NCBI GenBank assembly: GCA_027295245.1
Contig: JAPULF010000062.1
Span: 1 to 7,575, forward strand
Direction of reading: 5' to 3'
DNA length: 7,575 bases
From: Planctomycetota bacterium
GTDB lineage: Bacteria; Planctomycetota; Phycisphaerae; UBA1845; UTPLA1
Shown here: piece after piece, positions 1 through 4,596 of the stretch
How positions within the stretch are numbered: position 1 is the stretch's first letter
Layout: each line of letters starts with the position of its first letter
Made by a program: the position numbers and the translations under genes
The notes under the pieces: generated by a model
Told to the model about the DNA's origin: nothing
The model's database searches: none
Seen by the model: the letters and a program-made list of their open reading frames with translations, nothing else

Positions 1-1
1 G

Positions 2-784
2 GCCAACGTGGACGTCGGCGTGCTGCTTCCGCTGGGTCAGTCGCCCCACACGTTCGAGCCTGCAGCCAAACAAATGATCGAACTGTCGAAGGCCCGGGTG
101 TTTTTCCGAATCGGCGTGCCGTTCGAGAAACAAGTAGCGAAAAAGATCGAGGCCGCGTTCGAGCATCTCGTGGTCGTCGATACGGGCCTGGGCATCGATC
201 GAAGTAGTTCCCACGCGAGTTGCAACCACGAACACGGCGACACCGGGGGAGCCGCTCACGAACACGGTGAGTTGGATCCGCACATCTGGATGAATCCTCG
301 GCTGGTGAAATCGCAGGCCCGGATTATCTGCGACGAATTGTCACGTCAGGACCCGGCCCGCGCTGAGCAATACGAGGTCAACCTGGCGTCTTTCACGGCC
401 GACCTGAACCGCATCGATGAGCAGCTTCGCGAGTTGTTGGAGCCGCTGCGTGGCCGGGCGTTTCTCGTGTACCACCCGGCCTACGGCCATTTCGCCGAGG
501 CGTATGGACTGCGGCAAGTGGCGGTTGAGACATCCGGAAAGCCGCCCGCAGCCAAGCGGATGTTGGAACTGATCCGGCAGGCCAAGGCCGATGGCATCAG
601 GTCGATCTTCGTGCAGCCGCAATCCTCTCGGACGACGGCCATGACTTTCGCCCGACAAATCGGCGCCGAGGTTGTGGTCGTTGATCCGCTTGCGGAAGAC
701 TACCTGGATAATCTGCGGGGTTTTGCATCCAAGATTCGCGACGCGCTCGGCGGGCCGACGGCGGTCTCACGCGTCGGTCAATAG
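2..784 (+). CDS. znuA: Zinc-type ABC transporter substrate-binding protein, 5' partial
   Basis: This is the extracytoplasmic metal-binding component of a high-affinity ZnuA/TroA-family (cluster A-I) importer, which captures Zn2+ or a similar ion and hands it to the permease. The reading frame is open from base 2, so the start codon and signal peptide lie outside the window; GTG at 8 is internal, because the family motif PHTFEP already follows at once. Numbering from that GTG, expected metal ligands are His14 (PHTFEP), His92 (PHIWMNP), His156 (VYHPAYGHF) and Asp226 (VVVDPLAEDY). A His at the third position, rather than the Glu of manganese-binding relatives, favours zinc. A His-rich loop (His69, 74, 76, 84, 86) precedes PHIWMNP, as in ZnuA proteins. 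The ATPase and permease genes follow directly, which confirms the role. Family membership is near certain; zinc specificity is inferred. Confidence 0.93.
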   Translation, partial: ANVDVGVLLPLGQSPHTFEPAAKQMIELSKARVFFRIGVPFEKQVAKKIEAAFEHLVVVDTGLGIDRSSSHASCNHEHGDTGGAAHEHGELDPHIWMNPRLVKSQARIICDELSRQDPARAEQYEVNLASFTADLNRIDEQLRELLEPLRGRAFLVYHPAYGHFAEAYGLRQVAVETSGKPPAAKRMLELIRQAKADGIRSIFVQPQSSRTTAMTFARQIGAEVVVVDPLAEDYLDNLRGFASKIRDALGGPTAVSRVGQ

Positions 785-811
785 CCTCGTTCGCGCTGCG
801 CGGATTCCGCC

Positions 812-819
812 GAGAAAGG
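812..819 (+). promoter_or_regulatory. Ribosome binding site for the TTG-started ATPase gene
   Basis: The purine stretch GAGAAAGG ends 7 bases before TTG at 827. No ATG or GTG in this frame lies near the expected N-terminus, and the residues after the TTG lead directly into the first beta strand of an ABC ATPase. The site therefore decides the TTG start. It lies in the 42-base gap after the binding-protein stop. Confidence 0.6.
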
Positions 820-826
820 CATTCGA

Positions 827-1582
827 TTGTCCGCACCACCCGTTATATCGACGCGAGAGCTGTCCTTCTCGTACGACCGCGAGCCCGTCCTGGAGCACGT
901 GGATTTCTCGATCGCCGAGCGCGATCTTGTTTGCATGGTCGGGCCGAACGGGGGCGGAAAGACGACGCTGCTTCGACTCATGACGGGCCTGATTCGACCG
1001 GACCGCGGGATCATTGAGGTGTTCGGCACGACGCCGGAGCGATCGCGGCGTCGGATAGGGTACATGCCCCAGCATGCCCGATTGGATCCCGCTTTTCCGG
1101 TCGGCGTGTTCGACATCGTGTTGATGGGCCGGCTGGGGCATGGCCGCGGCTTCGGAAGGTACAGCTCGAATGACAAGCAGGTGGCGGCCCGGACGTTGGA
1201 CGAAGTCGGGCTGGGCGACAAGCGCGGGGCTTCATTCGGGGCATTGTCCGGCGGCGAGCGTCAACGCGTCCTGGTTGCGCGGGCCTTGGCGTGCGAACCG
1301 GACATCCTGTTGCTGGACGAGCCGATGGCGAATCTGGACCCCGTCATACAGGACAATCTATATGCCTTGTTCCGCCAATTGAACCAACGGCTGACTATCA
1401 TTGTGGTTTCGCACGATATTGTCTTTGTTGCCGAGACGTTCAAGACGGTCGTCTGCGTCAATCGAAACGTCCACATGCACCCCGCCGACGAACTGACGGC
1501 GCAGCGCGTGGCCGAAGTGTATGGTCGCCGCGTGCGAATGGTACACCACAACCACGATCATGGACCCGGGGCGGCGTCATGA
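827..1582 (+). CDS. znuC: Zinc-type ABC transporter ATP-binding protein
   Basis: This is the cytoplasmic ATPase that powers the metal importer by binding and hydrolysing ATP as a dimer beneath the permease. All nucleotide-binding motifs of the 251-residue product are intact: Walker A GPNGGGKT at 39-46, Q-loop Gln82, signature LSGGERQ at 140-146, Walker B ILLLDEP at 160-166 with catalytic Glu165, D-loop NLD at 169-171, and switch His196 in VVSHD. Length is normal for the family. Translation probably starts at TTG 827, which has a purine-rich ribosome binding site. The C-terminus is unusual in ending with a His-rich tail (VHHNHDHG, about residues 239-246) that is not needed for ATPase function and could bind metal. 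The stop codon overlaps the permease start as ATGA, implying translational coupling. The family is certain; assignment as ZnuC rather than a manganese homologue rests on its neighbours. Confidence 0.93.
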   Translation: MSAPPVISTRELSFSYDREPVLEHVDFSIAERDLVCMVGPNGGGKTTLLRLMTGLIRPDRGIIEVFGTTPERSRRRIGYMPQHARLDPAFPVGVFDIVLMGRLGHGRGFGRYSSNDKQVAARTLDEVGLGDKRGASFGALSGGERQRVLVARALACEPDILLLDEPMANLDPVIQDNLYALFRQLNQRLTIIVVSHDIVFVAETFKTVVCVNRNVHMHPADELTAQRVAEVYGRRVRMVHHNHDHGPGAAS

Positions 1583-2445
1583 TTGAATTCTTCGACGCCT
1601 TGAGGTCTGAGCAGATCATTCAATACGCCGTGCTGGCCGGTGTGATGGCGAGCATCGCGTGCGGTGTGGTCGGAAGCTACGTGGTCGTTCGGCGGATCAC
1701 CTATCTGGCCGGAGGAGTGGCGCACTGCACGTTGGGCGGCATGGGGGCCGCTCAATACTTCAGGGTTGTGTATGGCATCGATGCGCTTCGGCCGCTGCAT
1801 GGCGCCCTTGCAGCGGCCCTCTTCGCCGCGCTGGTCATCGGCTGGGTCAGCCTGCGTGCCAAACAACGCGAAGACACCGTCATCAGCGCCTTGTGGGCCA
1901 TAGGCATGGCGGTCGGGGTCCTATTCATCGCGCGCACGCCGGGTAATAACGAAGACCTGATGAGTTACCTGTTTGGGAACATTCTTCTGGTTTCGCGGGC
2001 GGACCTCTACGTGATTGGGGCATTGGATTTGCTGGTCGTCGGCCTCGCAATCCTGTTTTACAACAAATTTCTAGCGGTCTGCTTTGACCAGGAGTTCGCC
2101 CGGCTTCGCGGTGTATCGGTGGAATTCTACTTTCTGCTCCTGCTATGCCTCACGGCGTTGACGGTCGTGGTTTTGGTGACCGTGGTCGGCCTCGTGATGG
2201 TGATCGCCCTGCTTACGCTCCCGGTCGCCATTGCCGGGCACTTCGTCGGCCGACTCTGGCAGGTCATGATCGTTGCGGCCCTGATCAGTATCGGCCTGAC
2301 AACCGGTGGACAGGCCGTCAGCTTCGGACCGGATTTGCCGCCGGGGGCAATGACGATCGTCCTCGCCGGCGGGCTCTATCTTGCGACACTGGTGGTGGGG
2401 CGCGTTCGACACTCGAAGCGCTCGCGGACCGCGCGAGCCCCGTGA
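1579..2445 (+). CDS. znuB: Zinc-type ABC transporter permease, ABC-3 family
   Basis: This is the inner-membrane channel subunit of the metal importer; it forms the translocation path and docks on the ATPase. I start it at ATG 1579, which overlaps the ATPase TGA; the reading frame is open further upstream, but that part only shadows the ATPase gene. The 288-residue product has hydrophobic helices at about 16-38, 75-92, 103-118, 143-162, 182-212, 227-242 and 257-275. Family signatures are present: YLAGGVAHCTLGGMG at 42-56 (the position of the SDALSHAVLPG-type motif, in its GG-[IV]-AH variant), YLFGNIL at 130-136, and the conserved LLTLPVAIAG at 211-220. The C-terminus is short and basic (RVRHSKRSRTARAP). 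Length is typical. Order (binding protein, ATPase, permease) and overlap indicate one transcription unit. No zinc-repressor (Zur) operator can be seen because the operon start lies outside the window. Confidence 0.93.
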   Translation: MIEFFDALRSEQIIQYAVLAGVMASIACGVVGSYVVVRRITYLAGGVAHCTLGGMGAAQYFRVVYGIDALRPLHGALAAALFAALVIGWVSLRAKQREDTVISALWAIGMAVGVLFIARTPGNNEDLMSYLFGNILLVSRADLYVIGALDLLVVGLAILFYNKFLAVCFDQEFARLRGVSVEFYFLLLLCLTALTVVVLVTVVGLVMVIALLTLPVAIAGHFVGRLWQVMIVAALISIGLTTGGQAVSFGPDLPPGAMTIVLAGGLYLATLVVGRVRHSKRSRTARAP

Positions 2446-2496
2446 TCCCGAGATTTGCTCGCAACACGGCCGACGCCGCGACCGATGGACGGTAGC

Positions 2497-3177
2497 ATGC
2501 GACGCATGCATGACGCGATCATCTTCGATTTTGACGGCGTGATTGCGGACACCGAGCCGCTTCACTACCGGTCTTTTCGCCGGGTCCTGGAAGGCGTGTC
2601 GATTCCCCTGCCCGAAACCGTCTATTACGAGAAGTACATGGGGTTGAGCGATCGCGTCATGCTCGAAACCGTTCTGGCGGACGCGGGGCGAACGGGCCAG
2701 ATCGATCTGGACGCCCTGTTCGACGCCAAGTGCAAACTGTACATGGAGTCGATTGGCGACGGACACGATCTTCTGCCGGGGGTCGAGGCGTTCGTCCGTC
2801 GCGTCGTCCGACGATGGAACGTGGCGATCTGCAGCGGTGCCCGCCGTTGCGAGATCGAAGCGATCCTTTCTGCAAACGGGTTGCTCGAGTACTTTCCGGT
2901 CGTCGTGTCGACCGAAGACGTGCGGACATCAAAGCCCGATCCGGAGGGGTTTGTCGAGGTGTTGCGGCGATTGAACGCAGACGGACGCGGGCTTGCGCCG
3001 GGACGCTGTATCGTTATTGAAGACAGCCTGCCGGGAATCGCGGCGGCGCGGGCGGCAGGCATGCGGGTGTTGGCCGTTCAGACCCGGCACGGTCCTTCGG
3101 AATTGGCTTCGGCCGATGCGAGCGTTCCCGATCTCACAGGCGTGGATGACGAGGCGCTGTGCGACTTGATCGATTGA
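2497..3177 (+). CDS. HAD-superfamily hydrolase (phosphatase / beta-phosphoglucomutase-like)
   Basis: This is a cytoplasmic HAD enzyme that forms an aspartyl-phosphate intermediate on a small phosphorylated metabolite; the substrate cannot be told from sequence. From ATG 2497 the product is 226 residues. Motif I is DFDGVIADTEP (nucleophile Asp11, acid-base Asp13), motif II is Ser113 in AICSGAR, motif III is Lys146 in SKPDPEGF, and motif IV is Glu175-Asp176 in VIEDSLPGI. The helical cap between motifs I and II (about 20-90) makes it a subfamily I (C1-cap) member, like CbbY, phosphoglycolate phosphatase or beta-phosphoglucomutase. The start is uncertain: ATGs at 2485 and 2506 and TTG at 2455 are also in frame. 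I prefer 2497 because GGACGG lies just before it. It begins 51 bases after the permease stop with no visible terminator between, so it may be cotranscribed. A link with zinc uptake is not evident. Confidence 0.85.
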   Translation: MRRMHDAIIFDFDGVIADTEPLHYRSFRRVLEGVSIPLPETVYYEKYMGLSDRVMLETVLADAGRTGQIDLDALFDAKCKLYMESIGDGHDLLPGVEAFVRRVVRRWNVAICSGARRCEIEAILSANGLLEYFPVVVSTEDVRTSKPDPEGFVEVLRRLNADGRGLAPGRCIVIEDSLPGIAAARAAGMRVLAVQTRHGPSELASADASVPDLTGVDDEALCDLID

Positions 3178-3186
3178 GGCGATCGG

Positions 3187-3975
3187 TCAACGAACGACAA
3201 CGATCGTGCCGGGCGAGGCGCGGAGCTGTGTCGCGGCGTTGCCCTGATTGATCGCGATTTCGACCATTCCGGTGGAACCGATCAGTGCGACGATTTCGGT
3301 TGGATTCACGTCGGCGTAGGTCGATCTCATCGGGCCGACTCGCAGAGGGCCGACATGGACCTGAAGGGGTTCACCGTCGGCTCGCGGCACAAGGTCGGCG
3401 GCTGCGATGTTGGTGATCAGGTTTCCGAAGTGGTCCACATAGAGGACCAGGCCCTCAACGGCCTGATCCGGCAAGACCGTCGGCCGTTCAAGATTGAGTA
3501 TCTCCAATTCCTCGGCGATCGGTCCGACGTTTTCGAGGCTCATGCCGGCGGCCAGTTGCCCGGCGACGGGGGCGAGGACGTCGCGGCCGTGAAAGGTGGC
3601 ACTGACGTTGGGGAGGAACAAGCGGTTGTTCTGGATCTCCCGCAGTTCTTCGATCGGGAAATCACGGTGTACCAGGCTGACCAAGCCGTTGTCCGGGGTG
3701 ATGATGATCTGTCCCTCGTAACGGGCCGCCAGGATTCGTCGAGCCGTTCCGACTCCGGGATCGACCACGGCAACGTGGACCGTTCCCTCCGGGAAGTGTT
3801 CGAAAATCTGCCTCAGGATGAACGTGCCATGGACCACATCGTGCGGTTGGATGCTGTGGCTCACGTCCACGATTCTGGCGTCGGGACATCGTTGCAAGAT
3901 CACGCCCTTCATGCAGGCGACGTAGTGGTCGGCCTCCCCGAAGTCGGTTGTGAGAGTGATGATTTTTGTCGCCAT
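3187..3975 (-). CDS. SAM hydroxide adenosyltransferase (DUF62 / SAM hydrolase)
   Basis: This family splits S-adenosylmethionine, using a water-derived hydroxide, into adenosine and methionine; its physiological role in bacteria is poorly understood. The 262-residue product shows the family pattern: LTTDFGEADHYV at 8-19, MKGVI at 22-26, IVDVSHSIQPHDV at 35-47, HVAVVDPGVGTARR at 67-80, TPDNGL at 93-98, TFHGRDVLAPVAG at 127-139, VDHFGNLITN at 180-189 and NQGNAA near 243-248. The conserved Asp-Arg-His set is seen as Asp72, Arg79 and His129, with spacing as in the family. A GTG at 3981 is in frame, but ATG 3975 is chosen because GGGAG lies five bases before it and overlaps that GTG. The gene is monocistronic here, has its own promoter, and converges on the HAD gene with only 9 bases between stops. 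Related proteins include the 5'-halogenases fluorinase and chlorinase, but a simple hydrolase is more likely. Confidence 0.92.
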   Translation of the reverse strand: MATKIITLTTDFGEADHYVACMKGVILQRCPDARIVDVSHSIQPHDVVHGTFILRQIFEHFPEGTVHVAVVDPGVGTARRILAARYEGQIIITPDNGLVSLVHRDFPIEELREIQNNRLFLPNVSATFHGRDVLAPVAGQLAAGMSLENVGPIAEELEILNLERPTVLPDQAVEGLVLYVDHFGNLITNIAAADLVPRADGEPLQVHVGPLRVGPMRSTYADVNPTEIVALIGSTGMVEIAINQGNAATQLRASPGTIVVVR

Positions 3976-3980
3976 GGGCA

Positions 3981-3985
3981 CTCCC
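3981..3985 (-). promoter_or_regulatory. Ribosome binding site of the SAM hydrolase gene
   Basis: Reading the - strand, GGGAG lies five bases before ATG 3975. It overlaps the alternative GTG start at 3981, which would leave that codon without a binding site. It therefore supports ATG 3975 as the start. Confidence 0.55.
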
Positions 3986-4009
3986 GTGGGCCGGCTTGCA
4001 GGGACCAGG

Positions 4010-4037
4010 ATTATGTGAGGCGGCTCAACAGCGTCAA
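4010..4037 (-). promoter_or_regulatory. Sigma70-type promoter of the SAM hydrolase gene
   Basis: On the - strand, TTGACG (4037-4032) and CATAAT (4015-4010) are separated by 16 bases. Each hexamer matches the sigma70 consensus at five of six positions. Transcription would begin near 4003 and give a leader of about 28 bases that carries the GGGAG ribosome binding site. This is the clearest promoter in the window; the call rests on pattern only. Confidence 0.6.
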
Positions 4038-4222
4038 CGGTCGGACGGGCGATCGGGATTCTAGGTCAAACCAGTGTGCAATCGGGTTATTCGGCTTGGA
4101 AGGTCTTTGAGCGGCGAGTGTGTCACGGCGTTTTCCTTTCCGGACATCGAGCTGTTGAGCCGGCCCTGTGGGCAATTCCGAGCAGATTTCATGCCTCCGT
4201 CATCCAGTGGGATAGATTTCGA

Positions 4223-4235
4223 TCAGCCGGGCTGA
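4223..4235. repeat. 13-bp palindrome TCAGCC-G-GGCTGA
   Basis: Perfect 6-bp arms (4223-4228 and 4230-4235) flank a single G. The centre is too short for a good RNA hairpin with all pairs formed, so if it is functional a dimeric protein binding site is more likely. It lies about 185 bp from the leftward -35 box and 275 bp before the rightward -10 box. A perfect 6-bp-arm palindrome can also arise by chance in 600 bp. Confidence 0.3.
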
Positions 4236-4389
4236 CTCGAGGTACTGTCTAGCCTTGATTATCGGACGTTGTGAAGAAATGCCGGAGAATCCGAATGATC
4301 CGTTCTTGTCGGCGTGATCCCGGGAGTACCTGGTGGATTCAAAAAAAGATCGTAATCTCATGCAGGGAAATTCCTTATGTGTCAGTTCG

Positions 4390-4398
4390 TGATATTAT
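4390..4398 (+). promoter_or_regulatory. Candidate extended -10 promoter (distal, for pgpH)
   Basis: TGATATTAT has the TGn extension followed by TATTAT, which matches the -10 consensus at five of six positions. The -35 region is weak (TTCCTT at 4371-4376, 16 bases upstream), as is usual for extended -10 promoters, and an A7 tract lies further upstream. Transcription would begin near 4405, giving a leader of about 190 bases before pgpH. It may be a second promoter or a chance match. Confidence 0.3.
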
Positions 4399-4448
4399 GC
4401 GGTCAATCCGGATGTCGATGCGTACGATAGACACTCAGCGGTTTTGTT

Positions 4449-4470
4449 GGTGATGGTCATGGGTGATGGT
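4449..4470. repeat. Two 9-bp direct repeats GGTGATGGT
   Basis: Identical 9-mers at 4449-4457 and 4462-4470 are separated by CATG, a 13-bp period. They lie roughly 40-60 bp upstream of the TATAAT box at 4511, a usual place for an activator site. No known regulator motif is recognised. Confidence 0.4.
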
Positions 4471-4509
4471 GGACGCGGCCCCCGGCTATCTGTCGAATGG
4501 ATGCGGCCC
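4470..4509. repeat. Two 12-bp direct repeats TGGAYGCGGCCC bracketing the -35 region
   Basis: TGGACGCGGCCC (4470-4481) and TGGATGCGGCCC (4498-4509) match at 11 of 12 positions with a 28-bp period. The second copy ends one base before TATAAT at 4511, so a protein bound there would cover the spacer; the first lies just upstream of the expected -35 position. Placement suggests a regulator of pgpH, but none is identified. Confidence 0.4.
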
Positions 4510-4510
4510 T

Positions 4511-4516
4511 TATAAT
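4511..4516 (+). promoter_or_regulatory. Proximal -10 box TATAAT for the pgpH operon
   Basis: A perfect TATAAT lies 81 bases before the pgpH ATG. The expected -35 site (about 4488-4493, ATCTGT) matches consensus poorly, so the promoter may need an activator, for which the direct repeats just upstream are candidates. Transcription would begin near 4523, inside the inverted repeat, giving a leader of about 75 bases. Confidence 0.45.
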
Positions 4517-4531
4517 TCCCGGTTGCGGGAA
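4516..4531. repeat. Perfect inverted repeat TTCCCG-GTTG-CGGGAA at the start of transcription
   Basis: Six-base arms (4516-4521 and 4526-4531) surround a GTTG loop. The left arm shares its first T with the TATAAT box, and the predicted transcription start falls inside. As DNA this could be an operator for a repressor. As RNA it could form only if transcription starts further upstream, such as at the extended -10 promoter. No T-run follows, so it is not an intrinsic terminator. Confidence 0.4.
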
Positions 4532-4596
4532 CTACCCAGCAAGGCGGGTGTTCTCACACGCGGTCAGCCGCACCGCCGATTTCGGTCATCAATGCA

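Larger units (their letters stand above)
3976..4596. other. Long divergent intergenic region between the SAM hydrolase gene and pgpH
   Basis: About 620 bases separate two divergent genes, long for a window otherwise packed with genes. I find no convincing protein gene: the 60-codon frame at 4271-4453 is Arg-rich, has no ribosome binding site and resembles no family I know. No tRNA is visible. The part from about 4335 to 4465 looks richer in A and T than the genes, including an A7 run at 4341-4347. Listed separately are the leftward promoter at the left end, a palindrome at 4223-4235, two candidate rightward promoters and repeats at 4449-4531. Nothing recognisable fills 4040-4220. A small RNA or a decayed gene cannot be excluded. 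Confidence 0.6.

Noticed and set aside
1291..1578. Upstream extension of the permease frame inside the ATPase gene
   Set aside because: The 96 extra residues are an out-of-frame reading of the ATPase gene. ATG 1579 overlaps the stop and leads into the expected first helix.
2143..2766. A 207-codon - strand frame across the end of the permease and start of the HAD gene
   Set aside because: It shadows two well-supported + strand genes and has no recognisable domain.
3355..4110. A 251-codon + strand frame opposite the SAM hydrolase gene
   Set aside because: It shows no family pattern and is covered by a - strand gene with strong family motifs, its own promoter and ribosome binding site.
4317..4347. 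Hairpin-like pairing near ATCCCGGG with a following A7 run as a possible terminator
   Set aside because: On the + strand the tract is A, not T. On the - strand the T-run would come before the hairpin instead of after it, so it cannot be an intrinsic terminator for either gene.
4271..4453. A 60-codon frame in the long intergenic region
   Set aside because: Composition is Arg/Ser/Ile-rich with no ribosome binding site and no family resemblance, and a promoter-like element lies inside it. A small gene is not excluded but is unsupported.
4560..4571. Small hairpin GCGG-TCAG-CCGC in the pgpH leader
   Set aside because: A 4-bp stem in GC-rich DNA is expected by chance and lies too far from the start codon to mask it clearly.
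4405..4596. A c-di-AMP riboswitch (ydaO type) in the pgpH leader
   Set aside because: I looked for conserved ydaO-type segments because the gene degrades c-di-AMP, but recognised none, and the leader from the best promoter is only about 75 bases, too short. A covariance search would settle it.
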